Assembly: GCF_900114385.1 (NCBI RefSeq)
Contig: NZ_FOSW01000004.1
Location: 248,001 to 312,000, forward strand
Source: Geodermatophilus ruber
GTDB lineage: Bacteria > Actinomycetota > Actinomycetes > Mycobacteriales > Geodermatophilaceae
Direction: 5' to 3'
DNA: 64,000 nt
Shown: positions 17,028 to 28,491 of the stretch, piece after piece
How positions within the stretch are numbered: the stretch's first letter is position 1
Layout: each line of letters opens with the position of its first letter
The notes under the pieces: generated by a model
Databases searched by the model: none
The model's input: only the letters and a program-made list of their open reading frames with translations
Told to the model about the DNA's origin: nothing
Translations under genes and position numbers: made by a program

Positions 17028-19340
17028 ATGTCGACTCCCGCCGCCTCCGCCCGCGCCCGGGTCATCGCCCAGCTGGCCGCCACGATCGTCCTCGCCGGGG
17101 CGCTCGTCGCCGGTCTGCTGCTGCCCTTCGTGGGCGGGACCGGCGTCGTCGCCCGCAACTCCGCGTCACTGCTGGACGCCCTGCCGGTCGAGCTCACCGA
17201 CGAGGCGCCCGCCGGCAACACCCGTGTGCTCGCGGCCGACGGGACGCTGATCACCCACTTCTACAAGGACAACCGCACGCCGGTCGCCGCGGACCAGATC
17301 GCCGAGGTGATGAAGCAGGCGCTCGTCGACATCGAGGACACCCGCTTCTACGAGCACAACGGCCTGGACGTGCAGGGCACGATCCGCGCCCTGGTCACCA
17401 ACGTGGCCGCCGGCACGGTGCGCGAGGGCGGCTCGACGCTGACCCAGCAGCTGGTGAAGCAGACGCTGCTGCAGACCGCCGACACCCCCGAGGAGCGGCA
17501 GGCGGCCACCGAGGAGAGCCTGGGCCGCAAGCTGCGCGAGGCCCAGCTCGCGCTCGCCCTGGAGGAGAAGTACTCCAAGGACGAGATCCTGACCCGCTAC
17601 CTGAACATGGTCTACTTCGGCCAGGGCGCCTACGGCATCCAGGCCGCCGCGCAGCGCTACTTCAGCGTGAACGCCGCCGACCTGACCCTCGCCCAGGCCG
17701 CCATGCTGGCCGGCCTGGTGCAGAGCCCGGCCAACGACGATCCGATCACCAACCCGGAGAACGCGCAGGTCCGGCGCAACCAGGTGCTGCAGCGGATGCT
17801 CGACCTGGAGCACATCTCCGAGCAGGAGTTCACCGAGATCTCCGCCACCCCGGTCCAGGTCGCCCCGGGCGTCGCGCCACCCAACGGCTGCATCGACGCC
17901 TCGATCGGCGGCTTCTTCTGCGCCTACGTGCACCAGTACCTGGTGCAGACCCTCGGCCTCAGCGAGGAGACGCTGGACACCGGCGGGCTGACCATCCAGA
18001 CCACGCTGCGGCCGGACATGCAGGCGGCCGGCGACCAGGCGGTGCTCAACACCCTGCCCATGGGAGACCGGCTGGCGGGCATGTACACGGCGGTGGAGCC
18101 GGGTACGGGCCACGTGCTGGCGATGAGCGTGAACCGGCAGTACGGCTGCTCGGAGGCGCACTGCGAGTCCGTCGTCCTCAACACCGCCTACAGCCAGGGC
18201 TCGGGGTCGACCTACAAGGTCTTCACCGCGGCGGCGGCTCTGGAGCGCGGGTACTCGCAGTACTACACGATCACCACCGGCGACCCCTATGTGTCGCGGG
18301 TCTACAAGAACGGCGGCCGGCCGTACTCGGTGGGCAACGCCGGCAACTACCCCGCCACGCTCGACATGGAGCGGGCGCTCTACATGTCCTCCAACACCTA
18401 CTTCCTGGCGCTGGAGGACGCCCTCGGCAGCGTCGAGGGCCCGGTGCGGATGGCCGAGCGGATGGGGATGAACTTCAAGGCCACGCCGGCGGACCAGATC
18501 ATCGCGGAGAACCGCGGCTCCTTCACCCTCGGCGCCGAGGCCACCAGCCCGCTGGACCTGGCCAGCGCCTACTCCACGCTGGCGGCCAACGGCACCCAGT
18601 GCGACCCCACCCCGGTCACCGCCGTCCTCGACGCCACGGGGCAGCCGCTGACCGGCGAGGACGGCAAGCCGGTGGTGACGGGGAAGACCTGCACCGAGGC
18701 GGCGATCCCGCCGGGCGTGGCCACCACGCTGAACCAGATGCTGCGCAAGGACGTCGAGCCCGGCCACCCCGGCCAGACCGGCTCGCGGGCCTACGTGCCC
18801 GGCCACGAGATCGCCGGCAAGACCGGGACCTCGCAGAGCAACTTCTCGGTCGCCTTCGTCGGCTACACCCCGCAGTACGCGGCCAGCGTGATGGTGCTCA
18901 ACCCCAAGGAGAACCAGAACGTCGGCGGCTTCGGCGGCGGCAAGGGCGCCACGATCTGGCACGACGCGATGGCGCCGATCCTCGGCGGCCAGCCGGGCGT
19001 GCCGTTCCCGCCCGCCGACCCGGTCACCCAGAACGGCAACACCCGCCCGGTGCCGGCCTGCTCCTCGGTGGACGAGTGCTCGGCGGCGCTGCAGGCCGCC
19101 GGTCTCCGCTCCACCACCGCCACGGTCGACAGCGACCAGCCCCCGGGCGCCGTCGTCGGCACCGACCCGGGCGCCGGCGCCCGCGCCGTGCCCGAGCAGG
19201 TGGTCACCATCCTGGTGAGCAACGGCGCCCGCTACGTCCCGGCGGCCCCGGCGCCGGGCCCCGCCCCGGGCGGGCCGCCCGGGGACGGCGGCGACGGGGG
19301 CAACGGCGGTCGCGGCAACGGGGACGGGGACAGGGACTGA
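17028..19340 (+). CDS. Class A penicillin-binding protein with PASTA domain (PonA2-like)
   Basis: Bifunctional peptidoglycan synthase of 770 residues. One N-terminal membrane segment (about 12-35) precedes a GT51 transglycosylase domain with catalytic Glu103 in EDTRFYEH, and a transpeptidase domain with S394-T-Y-K397, S454-S-N456 and K598-T-G600. A single PASTA domain (about 655-735) and a Gly/Asp/Pro-rich tail end the protein. Domain order and locus match Rv3682 (PonA2). Acts at the outer face of the membrane in cell wall synthesis. Confidence 0.95.
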   Translation: MSTPAASARARVIAQLAATIVLAGALVAGLLLPFVGGTGVVARNSASLLDALPVELTDEAPAGNTRVLAADGTLITHFYKDNRTPVAADQIAEVMKQALVDIEDTRFYEHNGLDVQGTIRALVTNVAAGTVREGGSTLTQQLVKQTLLQTADTPEERQAATEESLGRKLREAQLALALEEKYSKDEILTRYLNMVYFGQGAYGIQAAAQRYFSVNAADLTLAQAAMLAGLVQSPANDDPITNPENAQVRRNQVLQRMLDLEHISEQEFTEISATPVQVAPGVAPPNGCIDASIGGFFCAYVHQYLVQTLGLSEETLDTGGLTIQTTLRPDMQAAGDQAVLNTLPMGDRLAGMYTAVEPGTGHVLAMSVNRQYGCSEAHCESVVLNTAYSQGSGSTYKVFTAAAALERGYSQYYTITTGDPYVSRVYKNGGRPYSVGNAGNYPATLDMERALYMSSNTYFLALEDALGSVEGPVRMAERMGMNFKATPADQIIAENRGSFTLGAEATSPLDLASAYSTLAANGTQCDPTPVTAVLDATGQPLTGEDGKPVVTGKTCTEAAIPPGVATTLNQMLRKDVEPGHPGQTGSRAYVPGHEIAGKTGTSQSNFSVAFVGYTPQYAASVMVLNPKENQNVGGFGGGKGATIWHDAMAPILGGQPGVPFPPADPVTQNGNTRPVPACSSVDECSAALQAAGLRSTTATVDSDQPPGAVVGTDPGAGARAVPEQVVTILVSNGARYVPAAPAPGPAPGGPPGDGGDGGNGGRGNGDGDRD

Positions 19341-19355
19341 CGTCGGGGCCGCGGC

Positions 19356-19808
19356 TCAGCCCAGCTGGCGGCGGACCTCCGCGGCGACCCGGCCCCCCTC
19401 GGCCCGGCCGGCCACCTCGGCCTGCACCGCACCCATGACCCGGCCCATGTCCTGCATGCCGCCGGCCCCGGTGCGCGTGATGACGCCGGCGACGAGGGCG
19501 GCCAGGTCGGTGTCCTCCAGCTGGGCGGGCAGGTAGGCGGCGACCACGTCGCCCTCGGCGCGCTCCCGGTCGGCCTGCTCGACGCGGCCGGCCGCGGTGA
19601 AGGCGTCCGCGGCCTCCCGGCGCTTCTTGGCCTCCCGGCGCAGCACCGTCTGCACCTCGTCGTCGCTGAGCTCACGGGCCTCCTTGCCGGCCACCTCCTC
19701 GGCGCTCACCGCGGCCAGCACCATCCGCAGGGTGGCGGTGCGCAGCTCGTCGCGGGACTTCATCGCGGTGGTCAGGTCGGCGCGCAGCTGTTCCTTGAGG
19801 TCGGACAC
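19356..19808 (-). CDS. GatB/YqeY domain-containing protein
   Basis: A 150-residue YqeY-family protein with the typical opening LKEQLRADLTTAMKSRDELR, VLRREAKKRREA in the middle and GRVMGAVQAEVAGRAEGG at the end. The fold resembles the tRNA-binding tail of the GatB amidotransferase subunit; cellular role is not established. It converges on the PBP gene (15 bases) and diverges from the metallophosphoesterase (53 bases). Confidence 0.9.
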   Translation of the reverse strand: MSDLKEQLRADLTTAMKSRDELRTATLRMVLAAVSAEEVAGKEARELSDDEVQTVLRREAKKRREAADAFTAAGRVEQADRERAEGDVVAAYLPAQLEDTDLAALVAGVITRTGAGGMQDMGRVMGAVQAEVAGRAEGGRVAAEVRRQLG

Positions 19809-19861
19809 CCGTTCAGCCTGGCACGGCGGGCTCCCGGCCGGCGCCCGTACCCTCGGTCCTC

Positions 19862-20770
19862 GTGCGCGCGACCCTCGCTCTCCCCCTCGCCGTCGCCTCG
19901 GCGACCGCCGGGATCGCCTACGCCTCCCTCTACGAGCGCAACCGCTGGACGCTGCGCCGCTTCGACGTCCCGGTGCTCCCGCCCGGCTCGGCGCCGCTGA
20001 AGGTCCTGCACCTGTCCGACCTGCACATGACCGCCGCCCAGCGGTCCAAGCAGGAGTGGGTGGCCGGCCTGGCCGCCCTCGAGCCCGACCTGGTGGTGAA
20101 CACCGGGGACAACCTGGCCGGGATGGACGCCGTGCCGGGGACGCTGCGCGCGCTGGAGCCGCTGCTGGACCTGCCCGGCGTGTTCGTGCTGGCCAGCAAC
20201 GACTACTACGCGCCGCGGCCGAAGAACCCGCTGAAGTACTTCAAGCGCGACCACCGGCGGGTCCACGGCGACCCGCTGCCCTGGCGGGACCTGCGCGACG
20301 GCATGACCCGGCGCGGCTGGCTGAACCTCACCAACGCGCGCGGCGACCTCGTCGTCGGCGGACGGCGGTTGTCCTTCGCCGGCGTCGACGACCCGCACCT
20401 GAAGCTGGACCGCTACGACCGCGTGGCCGGCCCGGCCGATGCCGGCGCCGACCTGCGGATCGGGCTGGTGCACTCCCCCGAGCCGCGGATCCTGGACCGC
20501 TTCACCGCCGACGGCTACGACCTGCTGCTGTGCGGGCACACCCACGGCGGGCAGCTGCGGGTGCCCTTCTACGGCGCCCTGGTGACCAACTGCGGCATCG
20601 ACCGCGAACGGGTCCGCTGGCTGCACCGGTGGGCCGCCCCGGCCCCGCAGCGGCCGGCCGGCACCTGGCTGCACATCTCCGCCGGGCTGGGCACGAGCCC
20701 CTACGCGCCCGTCCGGTTCGCCTGCCCGCCGGAAGCGACGCTCCTCACCCTGACCGCCCGTCCGAGCTGA
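19862..20770 (+). CDS. Metallophosphoesterase
   Basis: Calcineurin-like phosphoesterase of 302 residues, of the YkuE/UDP-diacylglucosamine-hydrolase-like class. A short hydrophobic N-terminus is followed by the metal motifs DLHM (57-60), GDN in NTGDNLAG, an ASNDYYAP segment in place of the usual GNH, and GHTHGGQ near the C-terminus. The N of GNH is retained within SND, but the H is replaced, so catalysis may differ from canonical members. Locus equivalent to Rv3683. Confidence 0.86.
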   Translation: MRATLALPLAVASATAGIAYASLYERNRWTLRRFDVPVLPPGSAPLKVLHLSDLHMTAAQRSKQEWVAGLAALEPDLVVNTGDNLAGMDAVPGTLRALEPLLDLPGVFVLASNDYYAPRPKNPLKYFKRDHRRVHGDPLPWRDLRDGMTRRGWLNLTNARGDLVVGGRRLSFAGVDDPHLKLDRYDRVAGPADAGADLRIGLVHSPEPRILDRFTADGYDLLLCGHTHGGQLRVPFYGALVTNCGIDRERVRWLHRWAAPAPQRPAGTWLHISAGLGTSPYAPVRFACPPEATLLTLTARPS

Positions 20771-20801
20771 GCGGGTCGTCGGTTAGACTCGTCCCGCACC
20801 T

Positions 20802-20878
20802 CGGGGTGTGGCGCAGCTTGGTAGCGCGCGTCGTTCGGGACGACGAGGCCGCAGGTTCAAATCCTGTCACCCCGACCA
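20802..20878 (+). tRNA. tRNA-Pro (CGG)
   Basis: A cloverleaf with acceptor CGGGGTG/CACCCCG, D arm GCGC/GCGC, anticodon stem CGTCG/CGACG around loop TTCGGGA (anticodon CGG, reading CCG) and a T loop TTCAAAT. CCA is encoded (20876-20878). Confidence 0.97.
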
Positions 20879-20880
20879 GC

Positions 20881-20917
20881 ACTCAGGGGCCGCCGGAAGG
20901 CGGCCCCTGAGTCGTTT
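20881..20917 (+). terminator. Terminator of tRNA-Pro
   Basis: A perfect 14-bp stem (20881-20894 with 20899-20912) with a GGAA tetraloop, followed by CGTTT, two bases after the encoded CCA. Confidence 0.9.
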
Positions 20918-20963
20918 CCGGGGCCGCGGTGGCACGGCCGGCGCAGGCGGGGAAGATGGGCCG

Positions 20964-22811
20964 GTGAGTGCTGAGCCCTCCCCCGGTTTCCCCGACTCCG
21001 GCGCCATCACCCCGGAGGCGCCGAGCCCGGACGCCACCGCGCTCCCGCCCGAGATCACCGCCCGGTGGCAGGCCCGGTTCCGTGCGCCCCGGGTCAGCCT
21101 GCCCGACTGGGCGCTGGACGCCCCGCAGCGGAACCTGTACTCCTCCGACGTCAGCGGTGTCGTCGAGCAGTACGCCTGGGACCGGTCCACCGACACCCAC
21201 CGGCAGGTCACCGACCGGCCGAACGGGACGCTCATCGGCACGCTCAGCCCCGACGGCGAGACGATCTGGTGGTTCGCCGACACCGACGGGGACGAGTTCG
21301 GCGTCTGGATGACCCAGCCGTTCAGCGGCGGCCCGGACACCGTCGCGGTCCCCGAGGTGGGGCCGGCCTATCCGGCCGGCCTGGAGATCGGCCGGTCCGT
21401 GGTGGCGCTGGGCCGCTCCACCGACGACGGCTCGGAGCTGTGGCTGGCCCCCTCCGGCCGCACGCCCCGGGTGGTCTACCGGCACGCAGACCCCGCGTCG
21501 GTCGACGCGCTGAGCCACGACGACGACCTGCTGGTCATCTCGCACTCCGAGCACGGCGACCCCCGCTACCCGGCGCTGCGGGTGCTGCGAACCGCGGACG
21601 ACTCCGTGGTGGCCGAGAAGTGGGACGGCGAGGGTCGCGGCCTGCACGCGCTGGAGTTCGCCCCGCTGCCCGGCGACCGGCGGCTGCTGGTGGGGCACGA
21701 GCGCCGCGGCCGCGAGGAGCTGCTCGTGTGGGACATCGGCACGGACACCGAGACCGAGATCGTCCTCGACCTGCCCGGGGACGTGACCGCCGGCTGGTAC
21801 CCCGACGGCTCGGCGCTGCTGGTCGGCCACGACCACGCCGCGCGCAGCGAGCTCTACCGCTACGACCTGGCCAGCGGGGCCCTGGAGAAGCTGGACACGC
21901 CGCGGGGCGTCGTCCGGGGGGCCACCGCCCGGCCCGACGGCACGGTCGAGCTGGCCTGGTCGAACGCCGAGCGGCCGCCGGTGATCCGCCGCGCCGACGG
22001 ACCGGTCGTGCTCGCCGCCCCGGGCGCCGAGCCGCCGGCGGCCTACCCGGTGGAGGACCGCTGGGTGCCCGGCCCGGGCGGGGACGTGCACGCGCTGCTG
22101 GTGCGCCCGGAGGGTCCGGGGCCCCATGCGACGGCGTTCCTGGTCCATGGCGGCCCGGAGGCGGCCGACGACGACTCCTACCGCGCCCGCCGCGCCGCCT
22201 ACGTGGATGCCGGGTACGCGGTCGTGCACGTCAACTACCGCGGCTCCACCGGCTACGGCAGCACCTGGCGCGACGCGCTGACCGGCCGGCCGGGGCTCAC
22301 CGAACTGGAGGACATCGGCGCGGTCTACGACGCGCTGGTCGCCGAGGGGGTCGTGGACCCGGCCCGGGCGCTGATCTCCGGTGGCTCGTGGGGCGGGTTC
22401 CTCACCCTGCTCGCCCTGGGCACGCAGGCCGAGCGCTGGGCGGCCGGCATCGCCGAGGTGCCGGTCGCGGACTACCTGGCCGCCTACGAGGACGAGATGG
22501 AGGGCCTGCGGGCCTACGACCGGGCGCTGTTCGGCGGGTCACCGGAGGAGGTGCACGACGTGTACGTCCGCTCCTCGCCGATCACCTACGTCGACGCGGT
22601 CGCCGCGCCGGTGCTGGTGGTGGCCGGCGCCAACGACCCGCGCTGCCCGATCCGGCAGATCGACAACTACCTCGGGGAGCTGGAGCGGCGCGGCAAGCCG
22701 CACGAGGTGTACCGCTTCGACGCCGGGCACGGCTCCCTGGTCATCGAGGAGACCATCCGCCAGGTCGAGTCCGCCCTCTCCTTCGCGCTACGCCGGGTGC
22801 CGCCCGGCTGA
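20964..22811 (+). CDS. S9 family peptidase (prolyl oligopeptidase type)
   Basis: A 615-residue serine peptidase with an N-terminal beta-propeller (about residues 40-370) and a C-terminal alpha/beta hydrolase domain. The catalytic triad is visible as Ser475 in GGSWGG, Asp558 in GANDPR and His589 in AGHGS. It has no signal peptide, so a cytoplasmic role in cleaving short peptides is likely. GTG start; the terminal 24 bases overlap the end of the converging GT87 gene. Confidence 0.92.
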   Translation: MSAEPSPGFPDSGAITPEAPSPDATALPPEITARWQARFRAPRVSLPDWALDAPQRNLYSSDVSGVVEQYAWDRSTDTHRQVTDRPNGTLIGTLSPDGETIWWFADTDGDEFGVWMTQPFSGGPDTVAVPEVGPAYPAGLEIGRSVVALGRSTDDGSELWLAPSGRTPRVVYRHADPASVDALSHDDDLLVISHSEHGDPRYPALRVLRTADDSVVAEKWDGEGRGLHALEFAPLPGDRRLLVGHERRGREELLVWDIGTDTETEIVLDLPGDVTAGWYPDGSALLVGHDHAARSELYRYDLASGALEKLDTPRGVVRGATARPDGTVELAWSNAERPPVIRRADGPVVLAAPGAEPPAAYPVEDRWVPGPGGDVHALLVRPEGPGPHATAFLVHGGPEAADDDSYRARRAAYVDAGYAVVHVNYRGSTGYGSTWRDALTGRPGLTELEDIGAVYDALVAEGVVDPARALISGGSWGGFLTLLALGTQAERWAAGIAEVPVADYLAAYEDEMEGLRAYDRALFGGSPEEVHDVYVRSSPITYVDAVAAPVLVVAGANDPRCPIRQIDNYLGELERRGKPHEVYRFDAGHGSLVIEETIRQVESALSFALRRVPPG

Positions 22812-24122
22812 GCCGGGCCTCTCGAGCCCGAGCGGCTCGTCCACCGCCTCGTCGCCTCCTTCGACCGCAACGGTCCGGCGCGCCGGCAGCAGGGCCACGA
22901 GCGCCAGCACGATGAACGTGTAGGCGCTCCCCAGGATCTCGGCCGGCGCCCGGCCCGGTGCGGCCCCGGCAGGGGGCAGGAACTCCCCGGGCATGTCGAG
23001 GATGAACAGGACGGCAACGACGAGCGCCAGCACCCCGGCTCCGGCGGCCACCACGCGCGCGCGGCGCCTCCACCACTCGGACGAGGGCCCGTGCAGCGGC
23101 GTCCCGGCCGCGACGTCCAGCAGCACGACGACGGCCGGGACGACCCAGTAGAGGTGGTGCGTCCACGAGATCGGGCTGACCAGGCAGGCGGTCAGCCCGA
23201 CGAGGGTGACGGCGACCAGGTCGTCCCCGCACCGGTAGGCCCGCACCGCCCGCCACATCCCGACGACGAGTGCGGCGCCGGCCAGCACCGCCCACACGCG
23301 GCGGTCGGGCTGCCCGGGGTCGGCGACGTGCGCCAGCATCCCCAGGAGGGACTGGTTGGCCGGCTTGTCGAGCTGGCCGACCCGCGAGGTGTCCCACAGG
23401 GCATGCGTCCAGTACTGCCAGGACGCCGCTCCGTCGACGACGAGCCCGAGCAGCGTCGCGCCCAGGAACGTCCCCGTCGCGACCGCCGCCGCCCGACGCC
23501 GCCCGATGAGGACCAGGAACACGATGAACAGACCGGGCGTCAGCTTGATCGCGGTCGCCAGGCCGATCGCGGCCCCGCCCCAGGCCCAGCCGCGCCGCAG
23601 GGCGACGACATCCAGCAGAACCATGGCGAAGATGAGCATGTTCACCTGGCCGTAGCCGAACGTGATCCGGATCGGGTCCATGGCGAGGACCACGGGTACC
23701 GCGAGGGCCACCGCGAACCACGGCGTCCACCCGTGGCGCCGGGCCGCGGGCGCGACGAGCCGCCACGTGATGGCGACGACGGCGACGGCGGAGGCGAGCG
23801 TCGTCAGGACCACCGCCGTCCGGAACGTGACCCACGCCAGGGGCACCATGAACGCGGCGGCGAACGGCGGATAGGTGAACCCGTACTCACCGCGCCCGGT
23901 GTGGAACGAGTACAGCGACCTGCCGTGCAGCCACCACATGACTGCGCCGCGGTAGACCCTCAGGTCGAAGAACCCGTGGACCAGCAGCTTCTCCGCCACC
24001 ACGAGGGTGAGGCAGGTGCTGGCCGCCGCGGCGGCCACCACGGCGAGCCGGAGGGTCGTGCGGCTCACGACCCGGGCGAGGGGCCGGGACGGCGTCGGCC
24101 CCTCGGTACGAGACGGCGGCAT
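22788..24122 (-). CDS. Glycosyltransferase family 87 (DUF2029) membrane mannosyltransferase
   Basis: A polytopic membrane protein of 444 residues, about ten hydrophobic segments. The first extracytoplasmic loop contains HGFFDLRVYRGAV with the Asp-Arg pair expected for polyprenyl-phosphate-mannose-dependent GT-C enzymes, and FTYPPFAAAF and IKLTPGLF are DUF2029 hallmarks. Relatives (PimE and the alpha-1,2-mannosyltransferases of lipomannan synthesis) act on phosphatidylinositol mannosides at the outer membrane face. The substrate here is not known. The tail beyond the last segment overlaps the S9 peptidase gene. Confidence 0.87.
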   Translation of the reverse strand: MPPSRTEGPTPSRPLARVVSRTTLRLAVVAAAAASTCLTLVVAEKLLVHGFFDLRVYRGAVMWWLHGRSLYSFHTGRGEYGFTYPPFAAAFMVPLAWVTFRTAVVLTTLASAVAVVAITWRLVAPAARRHGWTPWFAVALAVPVVLAMDPIRITFGYGQVNMLIFAMVLLDVVALRRGWAWGGAAIGLATAIKLTPGLFIVFLVLIGRRRAAAVATGTFLGATLLGLVVDGAASWQYWTHALWDTSRVGQLDKPANQSLLGMLAHVADPGQPDRRVWAVLAGAALVVGMWRAVRAYRCGDDLVAVTLVGLTACLVSPISWTHHLYWVVPAVVVLLDVAAGTPLHGPSSEWWRRRARVVAAGAGVLALVVAVLFILDMPGEFLPPAGAAPGRAPAEILGSAYTFIVLALVALLPARRTVAVEGGDEAVDEPLGLERPGSAGRHPA

Positions 24123-24266
24123 CGACGCCCCCTGCTCCGCCGACGGGTCGGACCGGGTGAGCGGCCCAGCGTAGCTGCACCACGGCCGGCCGGGGACCTC
24201 CGCGGGCCCTGCGGTCAGCTCGCGATCAGGGACCCGAGGCGATGCGCCGGCGACGTCCCACGCCGC

Positions 24267-26584
<2,318 letters not shown>

Positions 26585-26657
26585 GGCTCAACAGGCTACC
26601 GAGCGCGATCAGCGCACCGTGGTTGCGTCCCCCCGGGCGGGGCGATGTGATCACCGG

Positions 26658-28250
26658 ATGGACGATCCGGAGCGGTGGCTGCTGACGGCCGCGGAGCGCG
26701 GGAACCCGGCCGCGAGGTTGCCGGCCTGGACCGCGGGCAACCTCGCCGTGCCGCTCGTGCACGGCGCCGCCTACTTCGACCGGCTGGTGGAGGAGGTGGA
26801 GGGGCTCGACGAGGGCGACCACCTGTTCTTCACCGACTGGCGGGGTGACCCGGACGAGCTGCTGCGGCCGGGCGGGCCCACCGTCGCGCAGCTGTTCACC
26901 GACGCGGTGCGCCGCGGGGTCTGCGTCCGCGGGCTGGTGTGGCGCTCGCACATGGACCGGCTGTCGTTCAGCAAGGAGGCCAACCGCGCACTCGACGCCG
27001 AGATCGAGCACGGCGGCGGCGAGGTGATCCTCGACCAGCGGGTGCGCCGCTTCGGCTCGCACCACCAAAAGTTCGTCGTCCTGCGGCACGATCAGGACCC
27101 GACCCGGGACGTCGCCTTCGTCGGCGGCATCGACCTGTGCCACGGCCGCCGGGACGACGCCACCCACGCCGGCGATCCGCAGCCGCTGCCGATGGCGGCG
27201 GCGTACGGCCCGAGGCCGCCGTGGCACGACGTGCAGCTGGAGATCCGCGGTCCGGCCGTCGGCGTCCTCGACACGGTGTTCCGGGAACGCTGGGAGGACC
27301 CGACCAGCCCGGACGTGGACCACCCGATCGCCTGGGTCCGCGACAAGCTGCACCACGCACGGATGGAGGCCGATCCCCTGCCTCCCCAGCTGCCGCCGCC
27401 CCCGGAGTGCGGGGCGATGGTCGTGCAGAGCCTGCGCACCTACCCGGCGATCCGGCCGCGCTACGACTTCGCGCCGGCCGGCGAGCGGTCGGTGGCCCGC
27501 GGGTACTCGAAGGCGATCCGGCAGGCCCGCCGGCTGGTGTACCTCGAGGACCAGTACATGTGGTCGGCCGACGTCGCCCGGCTGTTCGCCGGGGCGCTGC
27601 GCGACAACCCGCGGCTGCATCTGGTGGTCGTCGTGCCCCGCGTGCCCGACCAGGACGGCGCGGTCGCCCGGCGATCGCAGTACGTCGGCCGGTGGCAGGC
27701 GCTGGAGACCTGCCGGCGCGCCGGCCGCGACCGGGTGCACGTCTTCGACGTGGAGAACCACGCGGGGACCCCGGTCTACGTGCACGCCAAGGTGTGCGTC
27801 GTCGACGACGTCTGGGCGAGCGTGGGCAGCGACAACTTCAACCGGCGGTCCTGGACCCACGACAGCGAGCTCTCCTCCGCCGTGCTGGACACCGCCCGCG
27901 ACGACCGCGAGCCACGCGACCCGGCCGGCACCGGCGACGGCGCCCGGGTCTTCGCCCGCGACCTGCGCCTGCAGTTGGCCCGGGAGCACCTCGACCGGGC
28001 GCCCGACGGCAGCGAGGACGCCGGCCTGCTCGACCCCGACACGTTCGTGGCCGCGCTGGAGAGCAGCGCGGCGGCACTGGACGCCTGGTACGCCGGCGGC
28101 TGCCGCGGCCCCCGCCCGCCCGGCCGGCTGCGCGCGCACCGCGCCGAGCGGCTGTCCCTGCCCACCCGGATGTGGGCCACCCCGGTCTACCGCCTCGCGG
28201 ACGACCCCGACGGCCGCCCCCTGCGGATGCGCCTGTCCAGGACCTGGTGA
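26658..28250 (+). CDS. Phospholipase D-like domain-containing protein
   Basis: A 530-residue PLD-superfamily enzyme with two HKD motifs: HQK in FGSHHQKFVVLRHD (His136, Lys138) and HAKVCVVDD (His376, Lys378, Asp383), each followed by the usual GGID- and GSDNFN-type segment. Phosphatidyl transfer or hydrolysis is expected; no signal peptide or membrane helix is seen. The ATG at 26658 begins 73 bases from the divergent lysC start. The stop lies within a tandem 16-base repeat. It separates lysC from leuA, which are close neighbours in Mycobacterium. Confidence 0.9.
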   Translation: MDDPERWLLTAAERGNPAARLPAWTAGNLAVPLVHGAAYFDRLVEEVEGLDEGDHLFFTDWRGDPDELLRPGGPTVAQLFTDAVRRGVCVRGLVWRSHMDRLSFSKEANRALDAEIEHGGGEVILDQRVRRFGSHHQKFVVLRHDQDPTRDVAFVGGIDLCHGRRDDATHAGDPQPLPMAAAYGPRPPWHDVQLEIRGPAVGVLDTVFRERWEDPTSPDVDHPIAWVRDKLHHARMEADPLPPQLPPPPECGAMVVQSLRTYPAIRPRYDFAPAGERSVARGYSKAIRQARRLVYLEDQYMWSADVARLFAGALRDNPRLHLVVVVPRVPDQDGAVARRSQYVGRWQALETCRRAGRDRVHVFDVENHAGTPVYVHAKVCVVDDVWASVGSDNFNRRSWTHDSELSSAVLDTARDDREPRDPAGTGDGARVFARDLRLQLAREHLDRAPDGSEDAGLLDPDTFVAALESSAAALDAWYAGGCRGPRPPGRLRAHRAERLSLPTRMWATPVYRLADDPDGRPLRMRLSRTW

Positions 28251-28283
28251 CGCGACGACCTGGTGACGCGACGGCCTGGTGAC
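28241..28283 (+). repeat. Tandem 16-base repeat over the PLD stop codon
   Basis: GACCTGGTGACGCGAC occurs at 28241-28256 and exactly again at 28257-28272, then a third partial copy (GGCCTGGTGAC) at 28273-28283. The first copy contains the TGA stop of the PLD gene. The period is not a multiple of three, so copy changes inside the coding end would alter the tail. Confidence 0.85.
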
Positions 28284-28343
28284 CGGCCGCCTCCGTTGCC
28301 GCGAGCCGGGAGCCCGGACCCCGCCCCCCTACTTCCAGAAACC

Positions 28344-28377
28344 TCGTGCTCTGCCCACCCTGGTGGGCAGAGCACGA
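28344..28377. repeat. Twin palindrome, copy 1
   Basis: TCGTGCTCTGCCCACC and its exact complement GGTGGGCAGAGCACGA flank a CT centre. The core GTGCTCTGCCCAC is identical to copy 2. It could be an operator, a terminator hairpin for the PLD gene, or one copy of a dispersed palindromic repeat family. Confidence 0.85.
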
Positions 28378-28396
28378 AGAGGCGCGCTGTGCGCAG

Positions 28397-28434
28397 GCTT
28401 GTGCTCTGCCCACGGCTGTGGGCAGAGCACGAGC
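28397..28434. repeat. Twin palindrome, copy 2
   Basis: GCTTGTGCTCTGCCCAC pairs with GTGGGCAGAGCACGAGC around GGCT (17 bp, one G-U). The centre lies 55 bases from copy 1 and the end about 58 bases before the XRE start. CTTCCA occurs just outside the pair on both sides (28332-28337 and 28434-28439). Confidence 0.85.
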
Positions 28435-28491
28435 TTCCACAGATGAACCTGGCGGCCCAGGCGGTGGTCGGTCCCGGTGGAGGCTCGCAGC

